From Cyanodermella asteris (Eukaryota; Ascomycota; Lecanoromycetes; Ostropales; Stictidaceae): DNA of 64,000 bases. The stretch is from the NCBI GenBank assembly GCA_900618795.1, contig UYJD01000008.1, forward strand, positions 1,003,662 to 1,067,661, in the 5' to 3' direction. A model generated the notes under the pieces. That model worked only from the letters and a program-made list of their open reading frames with translations. It made no database searches and had not been told where the DNA came from. A program made the position numbers and the translations under genes. This document shows positions 30,384 through 41,623 of this stretch, in pieces. Positions within the stretch are counted from its first letter, which is position 1; each line of letters starts with the position of its first letter.

Positions 30384-32105
30384 TCAATCTTCGTCGCCAT
30401 CGTATGCACCGGCTTCACGATCCTCAAACTCCATGAAGCCGTTCTCTTCTTTCGTCAGGCGTTGCCAAATGCTGCGAACTTGCTGGAGGATCTCGTCATC
30501 GAATGCCAGGTCCGGACTGCTTTCACTGAAGACATTGAATGCTCCGATCGAACTGGCAACTCTGTCTCTCCGTTCAAATCGATCAAAGTGCAGAGTCCAC
30601 AGCAGCTGGGTCTTATTTGCATGACAAGCTAGAAGTAGCTTCTCAATGGCTTCGACCAGGACGGCTCGTGTGTGAAGGCCGTACTCCTTAATAGTAGCGT
30701 AGATGATACCTGGTCAACGATGTCAGCCTTGTCCCAACCGCACGTAAAGCCAGATATGTAAAACGAGGTATCATCAGACTGTCAGAGGTAGGTTCTCGTC
30801 AATGGAGTTACAGACAATGTAGGTAAGTATTCAAAGTTTGGTCATCATCGAAAGGAGACTGGAAAAGGGATAAGACTCACATTGGCCGGCAGGACATTCG
30901 CCAGTTTCGCTGGAGTGCACCATGAGGTATATCGGATGCTGAGGAATCTCGCCATTGCTTTGAATGCTACCAGTCGGAAAACACACGACGGCCACAGTCG
31001 GCTTGGGCCCTCCCTCCGAGCCACCAACGAACAGCTCATTCAAAGAAGCAGCGACCACAGCTATTGCTCGTGTGGAGTGTGGCTTAGCGCTTGACGACTC
31101 TTCATGACCAGGCAAATCCGAACTGCGTCCACATATTGACTGGCTTTCAAGCACAAAATCGGCACCAAGGCTGACATTCACTGGGGCGCCATCAGCATCG
31201 GTCTTGGTGCTTTGAATGCCCTTGCCCAGCATGTAGGTGCCTCCACCAACGGCTTGGGCGCGACAGGCGACTTGTGCTATCTCAGCCAAACCTCCCCATT
31301 TTGGGATGACCGATCCAAACCCTGGACCGAAGACGCCGATTGAAGCAAGGTGCCGCGCGACACGTGGCAAAGCGAAGCTCACGCTAGTCTTGGTCGCCGG
31401 ATCAGGGCTAAGTGTCAGTGCGTTCACTGCAGACGTGAGTGATTCTGTCAGCTTGTAACGAGAAGACAAAAACTCTGACAGAGAATCGCTCCCGTGCTCT
31501 TCCAGAATCCTTGACAGTTCATCGGAGTCACGAATCGAACGGAGAAAGCTTATCAGCGCTCGCTTGGATTTCAAGTCCAAGCTACTGTCAGCAAACACAT
31601 CTTCACGGCTGTTCGGAATTCTGCGAAGCTTCGACTCATTGTCCAATGTTGTTGGAGAGTACACGAACCAGCTCCCAACAGCCAGGAATTCAAGTTGCCG
31701 AAATACCTTCGATGAGACCAAGGCAGGCAAGAGTGCCGATCGTGTGTAAATTAGCTGAGGCGACAGAGCCAAACTGTATGATCTTGAAAAGCCAAGCTGC
31801 GAGCCTCCTGGCTCTTCACCTCTCACAATGCAGGCATTCTTATACGGGAGAGTCTCTTGGGTGTTCACTTGCTCGACCCAGGCTTCTGCATCTTGCAACG
31901 TCAACGCTGCATCCGCACCGCCGTAGTAGTCGTTCTTGTCGACATGTAGAACCTTTTTTGCGGAGCGGGATAGAGCTCTTACCTAGGTCAGTCAGAGTGA
32001 GCAAGAAGAGAAGAGGGCCGGGATCACGTACAATGCCAGCAGTGACTGAGGCAAACCAGTGCCCGCAATCAACACGTCCCACTTGGTATCAGAGACTGAT
32101 TCCAT
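30384..32105 (-). CDS. MRS6: Rab escort protein (MRS6/REP)
   Basis: Escort subunit that presents Rab GTPases to geranylgeranyl transferase II; GDI-like flavoprotein fold. Three exons: 32105-32032, 31977-30881 and 30709-30384, with introns of 54 and 171 nt; 498 residues. Exon 1 plus splice gives WDVLIAGTGLPQSLLALAL, then SRSAKKVLHVDKNDYYGG, the conserved N-terminal Rossmann segment of GDI/REP (D-x-N-x-Y-Y-G). Also visible are VSSKVFRQLEFLAVGSWFVY (Rab-binding platform region), LPRVARHLASIGVFGPGFGS and PKWGGLAEIAQVACRAQAVG. The last splice rebuilds GECPAGQC-IIYATIKEYG, ending acidic (EDREAGAYDGDED). REP-type rather than GDI because of the length and the GTGLPQS start. The 171-nt second intron is unusually long for this window. 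Confidence 0.9.
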
Positions 32106-33146
32106 ACCGAGAGCGTAATGAGCAACCTAAGGCGGCTTGGTGACACTCACGGCAACATGCTTGGGTGACACCAGCATTGTGAACGAGAGGAGCTCATGAT
32201 GTGGAAAGAAAGATGGCTGAGCCGCCAGGCGGCCGAAAATCCAGGCGGCACGCGCCCGGTGTGGGAGCTCGAGCCACTCACCAGCGCAAGCTTGACCTCG
32301 ACTCACTCCGACCGCCGAGCGCTTTTCCTCCTCCAACGCATCGTCCTCCGTGGTTTTCCTGCACTTTAGCAATGGAATCTCACGCGTTCAGCCACTGGCT
32401 TCACTGCTCGGTGGCGATGCGTCAGAGGAAATTTTACATTCTGTATCTGCTGGTCTAGATGCTCCTGAAAGATTAGCTCGAAAGAATGGAACAGTCAAGC
32501 ATCTTCGTTCGAGATCTGAGGTCAAAGAATCGCAGCACAAGGCGGGCTCACAGAACCTTTGCGCACTTGCCTATCTGCCTACCTTGATCGCTGTCCTTAT
32601 GAATCAGTACCTTCACGGGGACAGGGCCAAAGACTTCGCCAATGTTGGCGGCCGTGTTTGGGTAGCTTGACAAGCAGGTGTCTTTGTGACGACGTCTGTC
32701 AGCGTCAATTACTTACCTGTATGCAACACCTGTCGTTACGTTAAACGTGGAAATAACAGGAGTAGATCTTTATCAACCAAATGTGCTCAAGGCACTCGGA
32801 ATGCGGTAAGAGCATGCATATGGTGGAAGCAAAGAAACTGGTGCCGGGGTCTTATTCATCTGAGCGCGACTAAGTACCCCGTTAGCTACCTACCGTAGCT
32901 AAGCATCCGGCTAGGTACCTGGCAAAGTATCTAGCGAAGCACCCGGCTAAGCACCTAGCTTAGTATCATACATCGACTATGACATGTTTCGTGATAGTGA
33001 TTCGCGCGAAGTGCGACGGAGCAGACTCCGATGGATTTCTGAGTTGAAACCTTTTGAGCGAAATGCGTAACAACTTTGCGATTTAAAGGCCGCAATACTC
33101 CAACCCCGACAGCTCTCGTGGGAGAAGTACGCGAGTGTCTAACACC
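32106..33146. promoter_or_regulatory. divergent promoter, MRS6 / RRP42
   Basis: About 1 kb between divergent start codons. It includes the degenerate repeat tract at 32868-32968. Frames at 32127-32670 overlap on both strands and are not supported as genes. Confidence 0.5.
32868..32968. repeat. degenerate tandem-like repeats, unit about 12-15 nt
   Basis: Reads as successive variants of gctaagyacctagc: actaagtacccc, gttagctacctacc, gtagctaagcatcc, ggctaggtacctgg, taagcacctagc, ttagtatcat. It lies about 160-280 bases upstream of the RRP42 start and resembles the tract at 28930-29100. Confidence 0.6.
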
Positions 33147-34275
33147 ATGGCGCCCGCAGCTTCCAACAACATCTCCCCTGCCGAGTTGGACTACCTGCAC
33201 AGCTCACTGTCTCTGACACCACCAGTCCGTCCCGACGCCCGAACGCCCACTCAGTTTCGTCCACTAATCGCAGAATCGGACATATTAGCGGGGACAAATG
33301 GCAGCGCACGCATATGTTTTGCAGATGGCACGGAAGCTATTGTCGGCGTAAAAGCTGAGGTGCAGAGAACTACCGGTGCCCAGCATGTCTCAGCTGTCAG
33401 TCGCGAAGATACTGCCATGGACGATGGCGAAGAGCATGGGAAGACAAGTGGACAAAGTCGATGGGTGGAGCTGGCAATCGAAATACCAGGCTATCGCGAT
33501 GATGATCAGTTGCCAGTGTTTCTCGCCGCAATGCTTCGCGAAGCGCTGGTTGCGAGTGGGGAACTTGCGAACAGACTCGTGACTAGCCCGGGCTGGCACT
33601 GGAAGCTCTACATTGATGTGAGTGCATGGGAACCGATGAGAGCTGACGGACTCGAAGCAAGTCTCATCGTTGACGGCGTACTAATTGCCGCAGGTATTAC
33701 TTCTTTCGCCGCCTTTGTCATATCCTGTACCTCTACTCTCTCTCACCACACATCTCGCACTCCTCAGTACTCGTCTACCAGCTGTGAAGAGTCAGAAAGA
33801 CGAGGATCCATTTTTCGACGATGATTGGGCCGCAGCTACAGCGCTTTATCCACGCGAAGAGTTGACACGCCCACCAATCACCCTCCTTGTGGCAGCTGTT
33901 GGACCCAATATTCTCTTTGATCCTTCTCGAGAAGAGATTGCTGTGGCTGATAGCCTCCTGGCCATTTCTTTATCGCAGTCGTCGACTGATTTCGGGGAGG
34001 CCGGAGAGATCAGACTCCTTTCGATACGCACGGTTGACGCGCCTTCGCGGGCAACGACTGCAGGCGTTCTGGATGCAGAGAGTAGCACCGCAACAGCTGG
34101 AGGAAAACCAGCCAGCACCCAGACAGCCCCCGACGTAGGTGAGGAGGGCTTGTGGAAACCTCCACGAGGAGGCATGCCACGCACATTGATTCCTAGAGCT
34201 GTTGAGATGTGTCTAGCGCAGGGAGGAGTCGGGGAAGAGGTGCTCTCAGGACTGCAGGCCGTGGAGATAGGCTAA
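33147..34275 (+). CDS. RRP42: exosome subunit Rrp42 (RNase PH-like)
   Basis: Structural RNase PH-fold subunit of the exosome core ring, for 3'-5' RNA processing and decay in nucleus and cytoplasm. Two exons, 33147-33617 and 33694-34275, with a 76-nt intron; 350 residues. The ATG at 33147 (MAPAASNNIS) starts the usual ISPAELDYLHSSL N-terminus. RPDARTPTQFRPL and a DI/GSARICFADGTEAIVGVKAE strand-loop follow, as in Rrp42. The splice restores WHWKLYID-VLLLSPPLSYPV, then LPLLSLTTHLALLSTRLP-like sequence, and exon 2 carries EELTRPPITLLVAAVGPNIL and DPSREEIAVADSLLAISL. It is somewhat longer than yeast Rrp42 because of acidic/Ser inserts around residues 85-105 and 275-300. Catalytic phosphorolytic residues are not expected in this subunit. 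Confidence 0.92.
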
Positions 34276-34636
34276 GTGAAATCCTGCCCAAGAAGCCAAG
34301 CCATTGCGATCTCCCGGTGAAGCGAGCTGTCGGCGATGGAAGCGCCACATCGATGGTCGGTTCTCGCTTGATGCCCGCCTAATGCATGGCCAGTTCGCCG
34401 TCCAGGTACTGGTCATAGCCAATCACTCGATAGCTGGACTCGAATCCCAACAGGAACGGATTCCCCGAGCCAAGCAACGATTCATCACATTCGACCAACA
34501 AAACTTGGAACCCAGAATGAACGTCGACACATTGGCTGGCCCACTATCCGAAACGCCCATTGAGATCCTTCATAAGTCTTATTGAGTGTCGGGTGTGCTT
34601 TGCTGACGGTGCTCGTTGAAATTCTTTTGATCCAGT
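34276..34636. other. short convergent intergenic region
   Basis: About 360 bases between the RRP42 stop and the stop of the 2EXR gene. A 93-codon frame at 34304-34585 has no ATG-linked or family support. Nothing else is seen. Confidence 0.5.
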
Positions 34637-36062
34637 TCAAATGAGCAAGGACAGGATCGACTTTCGGTTAGGTCTTATCCAGGTCCTGGATGTTGCTCTG
34701 GTCGTGGGTCTTGGTAAACTTCCCAAGATATTTCCCAAGGTCATATACCCGAGCATTCTCAACCATTTGAAGTGTTCGGCACTAAGGACACGATCAGGCA
34801 CAAAGGGAAAATCAGGCTCGGGAGAAAAGTTCCGGGCTCGCTGCTCGTCCCAACTTGATTGGTCTTCAAATTGAACCGTGTCCAGATCTCTCCGACTGCG
34901 AAACCAACGGTAAGTGCCTGCTGTTCCAATCACAAGCTCTCGCAGAGTTGGCAAAGCAGAGACCAATTGCGACGCCTTCTCTCGTTCGTCATCATCGATC
35001 TCGACGTATACGTGATGGATCAGTGACAGCCAATTCGGTCGCAGATGATCCGGCAAGCGATAAGGGTGGTACAACTTGCAGATGTAGAACAAATCACGCT
35101 CATACAACATCTGCGTTGTCTCCGAGTGTCTGCGATAGCATCAGCTTGATACCTGGTAGCGACTGCGGGAATCTCAGGTCCACTGCCCAGATCATTGGTG
35201 CTTGAAAGCCCAGATATGCTTCCACGACTCACATTGGTCGATAAGTCCGGTGCAGGCCCCGGTGCTTGCCCATGTACCAATTCCATTCCGCTTTCGTGTA
35301 TACATGCTTGTCAAAATCGCCCCGTCTCCAGTTGGAAGTACTGTATAGAGACCCATCTTCGTACCATGGCCAAGGTCTCTGGAGCGACAGAGACTGGAAC
35401 CAACCATATGGATTATTATTCAGCGTAATAACATAACCAGCAAACATGACCTCCCAAACCATCATCCGCACCTCGGTCGGCAATTTCCCGAACAGTGGAC
35501 TGGCAGACTGATAGACCATCCGCTCGTAATCCCAGAGAAAGCGATCCGGCTCCGCCTTGAGCGGCAACGTCTTGGTCTCGTAGCCGTAGAGGTCCGGCTG
35601 ACAGAGGCAGCAGATGCAGGGCCCACCATCCCTCTCGGAATGAAATTTCTTGTGCCATGAATCGCGTTTGTTGGCCCTCGGTTTGTGTCGTCGCAGCGCT
35701 CGAACCAGACCTTCCAGGATGGGCGCGTTGTCGCGTCGTAATTGAATTAGCTCTTCAAGTCTGCTGGCGCGCTCCACGAGTGAGAGGTGTGTGCTGGAAA
35801 ACTGGCCGCCGCCCACCATTGCGAAGCCGATGCGAGACGCAAGACGTGAGACAGTCGAACGAGTCCAAACAGCCTGGAGCTCTACAAGTACGGCTTTGGA
35901 GAATCGAAACGTGGTAATCTCGTCTTTCGAAGGGTGGCCTGTCTGACCAAGTTCAGCCGCTGCCAGGCGATCGCGGCTCTTCAGCCTCACGAAAGGGCAC
36001 CAGCGATCACAGCCCAAACGATGGCCGATCCCGAATGGCCCCAAGGCATCAAAAAAATCCAT
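34637..36062 (-). CDS. 2EXR/F-box-like domain protein
   Basis: Member of the large fungal family with a 2EXR domain (LPxExRxxIW motif, related in layout to F-box-like proteins). Two exons, 36062-35233 and 35129-34637, with a 103-nt intron; 440 residues. The splice joins HRTYRP to IHSETTQMLYERDLFYICKL in frame. The diagnostic stretch FGKLPTEVRMMVWEVMFAGY lies near residue 195. Before it is a helical, Arg-rich segment (RLEELIQLRRDNAPILEGLV) and a possible zinc knuckle (CICCLCQPDLYGYE). After it come Trp/Tyr-rich sequence and two Leu-rich stretches. Such genes are numerous in these fungi and their function is generally unknown; a substrate-recognition role is only a suggestion. The U2 snRNA gene lies about 110 bases upstream on the same strand. 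Confidence 0.72.
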
Positions 36063-36174
36063 CCCACAGCCTCAAAAACAAGTACCAAGCTCTTCTTCGC
36101 AAACCCGGACAAGCCAGATCAGATGCAATGAAAAGAGGGAATAGAAAGAAGAAAAAAGAAAGTGTTTCGCGTCG

Positions 36175-36352
36175 ACCGGCGGCAGTGTAAGACCAGTGAC
36201 ACGGTGCCCAGGATGTGTAGGCAAGCCCAGGGACATCCCGACGGTTTCCAAAGACTAGATAATCTAAGTTTATAACCCGTAGGTTACTTCCAGAGATTAA
36301 ACTGAAAAGAACAGATACTACACTTGATCTAAGCCAAAAGGCAAAGAGAGCT
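36175..36352 (-). ncRNA. U2: U2 spliceosomal snRNA
   Basis: The minus strand reads the universally conserved U2 5' half: CTCTTTGCCTTTTGGCTTAG, then ATCAAGTGTAGTATCTGTTC, then TTTTCAGTTTAATCTCTGG. This holds stem-loop I, the branch-point recognition sequence GTAGTA and stem IIa. Then follow an extended IIb region (AAGTAACCTACGGGTTATAA), a Sm-type site (ATCTAGTCTTTGGA near 36255), stem III (GGGATGT with ACATCC) and stem IV (GGC...GTGT with ACAC...GCC). Ends are approximate by a few bases. A TATA-like TATAAC lies near 36405-36410, about 50 bases upstream, inside a GA-rich tract, consistent with a Pol II snRNA promoter. Confidence 0.95.
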
Positions 36353-36355
36353 AAA

Positions 36356-36729
36356 GAGAAAAAAGAAGAGAAGAGAGAGAGAGCAGGCAGGCTGTGAGCG
36401 AGAAGTTATAGCTCTGTGGCCTGGTCCGTGCGCTGGAAAAGCTCGAGCCACCCGCGCTCGCGGGCAGGCAGGCAGCGCCTGAGCGACTGCCGCCTCGCGC
36501 GTTGCTGCCTCTGGGTGTCTCGCACATCTGAGGCAGGTGGCAGGTTCAACGGCGTGAAGCAGAGGAAAGCGTCGGCTGTCCGAGTCACGAATTTGTATTC
36601 ACCACACAGATCGTTTGTTTAATGTACACGATAATACGGGATCTGAGTCTGCCACGCAGGTACCAAGCCATGATTATTCTGTCCGATGCATTATTGCGAG
36701 TACGCTCAAATCATGCAAGTCACCATCGC
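36356..36729. promoter_or_regulatory. U2 snRNA promoter region and MFS 3' flank
   Basis: A purine-rich AAGAGAGAGAG tract (36360-36384) and a TATA-like element near 36405 sit upstream of U2. Beyond about 36620 lies the terminator side of the MFS gene. No protein gene is seen. Confidence 0.5.
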
Positions 36730-38693
36730 TCATCCCATGTTCGCCGAGTACTTTCCCTTCTTCCTGATTGTCGGCCCCCATACATAAAAGACAAACGGGA
36801 TGGGTATCAGTAGAACTGAAAAGAAGCCAAACACGCTCGTCCCCCAGTTGACCCCGATCTTCTTGTACATCGGATCCACAAAAAGCGGGAACGCCAGCGC
36901 GAATATGCTTCGCAAGAACGTGTTCGCCGCAACAGCAGAGGCAGCATATCTCTGGAACGTGTCGATGAGATAGTTCAGCGCACTCTGGAAAATGGTGAAG
37001 AAGCCGATTCCGATCAAGGCCGCTCCGATATTGGGGAGAATCCAGTGGTAGTCTGTACTTGATGTCCAGCCGAAAAGGAAGAGACCAGCGGTGAAGAGAA
37101 CCGAGCCAATCATCATTGGGGGAAGACGGGCTTCGGGAATCGGCTTGCCACCTGCAGCCTTCCATCGTTTGATGTAGAAGCGATTATTGGCGATGTTCAG
37201 ACCACCCCCAAAGACGATGCCGACCAAGAGGGCGAGGAAAGGAAGCGACCCTACGAGAGCGTTCCAGCCACGAATCTGCTGAAACTCAACCGGGAAGCTG
37301 ATTCTGTTAGTTACTTGGCGAATGTAAGTGCGCAAACAAGTATTACTCACCCGGCAAGATTGCCGTACAATATGCCATACACGAAACTGGCATATAGGGC
37401 GACGCACAGACAGATGGGTGTCATTAGCATCTGGAACGGCCGGACACCAAACTTCATGACCATCTCTTTCAGAGTTGGGTCCCATTCCTCGTGACGCGCG
37501 TGAAGCTTAGTGACGAAAAAAATTAGCACAGGGGTCCGAATGTCAACACCAAGGCCAAACTTACTGCCCAGTTCCCGGTCTTCATGCGAAGGTGCTGCGC
37601 CTTATGAACGAGAAGTACCGGCGCGTATGTTTCATCGAGGACGAATTCGTCAATGCAGAACAAGATGGTCATGTATATGGCAACGATGTATTGCGTCCAG
37701 CGCCAGGTTATTCCGGACACGACCAAAGCACCTCCAATAATCGGCCCAAGGACGGGGCCTCCAACAACCGCGAAAGCATATCTGGTAAGGTCAGTAAATC
37801 ATGACCGAAATTGGAGGCAAGAGTACTTACGCCACAATAGCAGTTCCTCGCTGCGTGGGATGCCAGATGTCTCCCAGCACACCACCGGTATTCGTGACTG
37901 GAGCGCTGGTGAAAAGGCCGCCAAAAAACCGACAGATGAGGATGGTCTGGATGTCCTTACCCGCGCCGGCTCCAAAATTGAACATTGCACCGATAAAATA
38001 GGGATATAAGACGCCAGCTTTTCTCCCATAGATCTCGGACAAGGGTGCCCACAACATTGGGCCCAGTCCGAAACCCAACAATAGCAGACTGATGCCGAGC
38101 AAGCTAACCTCCGTACTGATTTGGTACTCCTCGGCTATCTCCTCGACCGCAGGGCTGTAAATGGAGCTCGCCAATGTGGATCCCATGGTTGTCAACCCGT
38201 ACAACAACGTCGTGACCGCCTTCTTCCTGAACGACCAGTTTAATGGCCGATACGGATCGTCGGGCCCATCAAAGTCGACAAGCACATCTGGCCCGGTCTT
38301 GGTCTGAGCTAGCGGATGCGAGAAACCTTCCTCCGGGAAGCGGCGCCGGCCTACTGTTCCCACGCGCACCATGCGGCCCGAGGCCATGGTCGCCCTCGTG
38401 GTGGCCTTTTCCAGGTCATTTTCGTCCGTATTGGGGTCGAGATCTTCGTCATCGTCCGGATGCCCCTCATACGGCTCTGCGGTGGTCCAGGCACTACGCC
38501 GTGAAGTCTGGTGGTGCAGGGTGGGAACCGGGGTATTTCTAGCGTGCTGTGCTTCACCTGGTGTCGACAATGAGTCGGAGTCGTCGGAGTCTGTGTCTTG
38601 GGAATCCAGATCAGAAGGCTTCGCCGGGTCCTGCGCTGGGCGCGGATGCTGGTCGATCTGTTCGTGGCCGTTTGAAACCAGTGCGTCTGCCAT
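36730..38693 (-). CDS. MFS drug/polyamine:H+ antiporter (DHA1 type)
   Basis: Twelve-helix major facilitator of the fungal DHA1 family (Tpo/Flu-type exporters). Four exons: 38693-37831, 37781-37565, 37505-37351 and 37297-36730, with introns of 49, 59 and 53 nt; 600 residues. A long hydrophilic N-tail (1-150) is Asp/Ser-rich (DSQDTDSDDSDSLS). The core starts at PYRPLNWSFRKKAVTTLLYG. Motif A-type PLSEIYGRKAGVLYPYFIGA follows helix 2. Other marks are TNTGGVLGDIWHPTQRGTAI, VVGGPVLGPIIGGALV (motif C, the antiporter motif GxxxGPxxGG) and ILYGNLAGFPVEFQQIRGWN. All four splices restore family sequence. Location is probably plasma membrane; the substrate is unknown. Motif C supports export rather than uptake. 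Confidence 0.9.
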
Positions 38694-39701
38694 TGGTAAG
38701 TCTCACCGGTGATCGTGTAGATGGTTTGTATGATCGCCAATGATATGAGCAGCGATACGTCACTGCGGCCGTTCAAAAATCGATTGCACGTCAATCGCGA
38801 TGAACCAAACAGCCGTCAAGTTAATGGACGATGGGAGTGGCAAGTGTATATGAACAACCAGCGAACGGACTTCGACATCGGACTTCATCGGCGTCAAGCC
38901 CTCTCGGGGTAGCGAACGCGTTGTCACTTCCTCGTCCACGCCAGGAACGGCAGCGAGAATCGGGTGGAGCGGCATCGCCCTCGGAGTTATTATCCGAGTG
39001 AGCCGAACGTCTGACGTATCGCTGGTCTTTTTCGCGCGAGTTTGTAGATGGAACCAGCTTGCGGCCAGCTACCGAACCTTGAGGAAAGTCACCTTGCTTC
39101 GAGCCTGACAGATTGAAATAGTACCGAAAACGCCCTGCTACCATGCTTGGCTGCATTGAACGTTGCGATACGTGCGACGCGATAAGACGCTCTTCACTTA
39201 TCGCAATGCGGAGCACGTCAATGAATTGCATCTCGTTAGTGATCCCACGAGCGGAGTTAGTCCAAAGGTGCGGGTCTTACAAGTATAGAATCGGTAAGTG
39301 CGAAAGGTTGAGTTTGTTCCTATACTCGTATCGGCTCGAGGCATTTCGCGCTACGCCTTACCGCTTCCATATAGTGTGTCGAACACATACAATAATCGAT
39401 CGGAAAATGCTCCAGCCAACAAAGACTCAATATCAACGCAATCTCTGGCTTGCCAGCACCTCTTACTGTATACTAGCCAGCGTCGGGGCTTGCTTCTGTA
39501 AAACCAAGAGGAACTCCGAAAGTCTTTAACAAAAACAGCAAATAGCCCCATCACTATGAGAAAAACTGCTTACGGTTGCGGAATCTGGAGTCTTCGAGTC
39601 GCAAGCCTCGTGCCTTCCATAAAGTCTCGGTTCGCATAATGACGCTTCGTTGCTAGCATTTGAGAACGCCTTCCAATATATTGGTCACTGATGCTAACAC
39701 T
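38694..39701. other. intergenic, 1.0 kb
   Basis: Upstream of the MFS gene and downstream of the 240-aa hypothetical, so it should hold the MFS promoter. No supported gene; frames of 128-136 codons at 38821-39529 oppose each other and are featureless. Confidence 0.5.
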
Positions 39702-40424
39702 TTACTGTCCACCAGGTGCATCAAACGTACCTTCCGGCGCCGCTCCCTTCGCCTTCCCCGTCCCATGCCTCTGAACCGCCATCTTACCCGCATCCCGATC
39801 CGGCAAAAACTCCTTGACCTCCTCACTGCTCATCATCTTGACCACATTATCCGCCTGCCACTTCTTGAAACTAAACCCCACCCCCTCGTGACTGTAATCC
39901 TTATCGTTCGCCTGATCCTTGTGATACTTGACCCGGATGTAGTCCGAATCGATCGTCTCCGGATCCAGACTCAAGCTGACCAGCGCATTGATGGTCGCCG
40001 TCTTGGGAATCAGCCTGAACGTCCAGCTCTCCTCGTTGCGCAGCTGGATCAGATCTCGGTCGTTGGTCACGACCTGGTAGCCCTCGATCCTGGCGGCCTC
40101 GAAGAGCTTGGGCAGCGCGAACCACTGGCCGGCCATCTTGTACCGGTCGTTGGCGTAGACGAATTGGTCGTCGTAGACGCAGTCGGGCGCGTAGCGCTTC
40201 ACGCGTTCGATCGTCGGGGAGCAGGCGTACAGGGCGAGGATATCTTCGACCAGGGCCTTGCGCGCCGGTGAGAGGGGAAGGGACTTTGAGGGCTCGGGCT
40301 TGTAATCGCCTGTCAGGTGGGTTTGTCGGGGCTCGAACTTCTCTCCCGGGTCGGCGGATGTGAGGTTGGGGAAATGGCGAGTGGCGGACCCTTCTGGGGG
40401 AGGAACGGGGGTGGTAGAAGACAT
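39702..40424 (-). CDS. conserved fungal NTF2-like/SnoaL-like hypothetical protein, 240 aa
   Basis: Function unknown. The frame extends up to 40550, but the ATG at 40424 (MSSTTPVPPP) gives the normal Pro-rich start. The body resembles a cone-shaped NTF2-like fold: ALVEDILALYACSPTIERVK, then RYAPDCVYDDQFVYANDRYK (the typical Y/W-x-D-D-F-x-V region), AGQWFALPKLFEAARIEGYQ, an antiparallel strand set, and a very characteristic VKYHKDQANDKDYSHEGVGF followed by KKWQADNV. The C-terminus is low-complexity (KAKGAAPEGTFDAPGGQ). It has no signal peptide, is intronless, and is strongly C/G-ending in codon use. The fold assignment is an inference from layout. A metabolic or stress function cannot be assigned. 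Confidence 0.78.
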   Translation of the reverse strand: MSSTTPVPPPEGSATRHFPNLTSADPGEKFEPRQTHLTGDYKPEPSKSLPLSPARKALVEDILALYACSPTIERVKRYAPDCVYDDQFVYANDRYKMAGQWFALPKLFEAARIEGYQVVTNDRDLIQLRNEESWTFRLIPKTATINALVSLSLDPETIDSDYIRVKYHKDQANDKDYSHEGVGFSFKKWQADNVVKMMSSEEVKEFLPDRDAGKMAVQRHGTGKAKGAAPEGTFDAPGGQ

Positions 40425-41623
40425 TCTGGGGTATTGGATGAGAAGTTGGCTGGATATTTCCGGAGTGTACGTATCTGTCAATGCTGATGTGGTTCTACAG
40501 AGCCGGGGGCAGAGGGAGTGGCAAAGTGACAGATGTATCGAACAAGACAAAAGAGGGCGGATGATTGCTTAAATGTCCGTGTCTACATGATATACAGGCA
40601 TCGGCTCACATGGACCGGCCAGTAGCACTCCATACCGTTGCTTGTGGAGCTGTACTTGACGCAATCGATGTTTCGATGCGGCGCAGATGTGAGATGCAGA
40701 TGATAGCATCACCAAGGCAGAGGGACGGACTTGTGGCGCGGAGAAGGGTTCATCGAGATGCCATTTTGGCAAATTGCATGGGAAATCCGATCTTACGCGC
40801 GAGCGATCGACACAGTGCGGAGACTGAACCACAAAGTGGTGACATCAAGGTTCTGGCTTGCACGTGTTTTGGATGGCGCCTTTTGCGACATTCGAACCGT
40901 GGTCAGCTGCGGCTCTTTACATTACCCACTGAGCTGGAGGAGACCGTTCATTGACGAGTCTCTTATGAATTGCTTTCAACAATAGAGATAGCTCGGTCTT
41001 GCGCTATCTAAGCCTTCAGTCCATTGCCTGAAAACCCGTAGAAGAGTTAAAACGACATCAGATCAGGATGAAAGGACTGCCAGCAGCGAAGAGCCGGTTG
41101 CGGACTGTCGCCTCGCACGGCCTTCGTTATGCGGTAGTGATTCAACCAGAACCATCTAGAGGCAGAGAGTTGACCGATCTACATATTTCCACGGTCGAAT
41201 GACCTCGACTCATGTCCAGGCCTTCCCCTGGACTTAAATGCTGGAAAGGATCGTGTTCGATATAGTTTAGATTCTGGACCACCTTGCGTATAATTGATGC
41301 AGAAATTGGTCCGCGCGAGTGGATACGCTGGCTTTTAATCACGATCCGGCTGCATACAATGTTGACCGCCACGCAACATAAACATCGCCCCTGTTGGTCT
41401 CTTCGGAGCGAGAGGACATGGCCATCTGCTCGATCCGATGAACGCCATTGCAGCATTGTTCAGACGATCTTGCACTTGGAAGCACGGCGATTGTAGAGCC
41501 AGTAGTTCGGGTACTCTCCGTTCGACGCACATCAGCCCCGAGTCGACTCGTAAGAGCGACGGATAGGGTTTTGTAGTGCTGTCTACAGCATGGGCGACCG
41601 CTAGACTGAATGAATTATCGGCT
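40425..41623. other. intergenic, 1.2 kb
   Basis: Between the hypothetical's start and the LSM7 stop codon, both minus strand. A tRNA-like A-box/B-box pair near 40850-40950 was examined and rejected. No protein gene is supported. Confidence 0.5.

Noticed and set aside
30711-30880. GGTAAGTATT inside the second MRS6 intron, suggesting an antisense transcript or small exon
   Set aside because: No matching open frame on the plus strand, and the flanking exons splice cleanly without an extra exon.
36416-36622. Small frames in the U2 upstream region
   Set aside because: Fewer than 70 codons, overlapping on both strands, and best explained as promoter sequence.
40838-40960. Minus-strand tRNA-like pattern (AGCTCAGTGGGTA A-box-like, GGTTCGAAT B-box-like)
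   Set aside because: The spacing leaves no room for an anticodon arm, the D-loop would be too long, and the T-stem does not pair.
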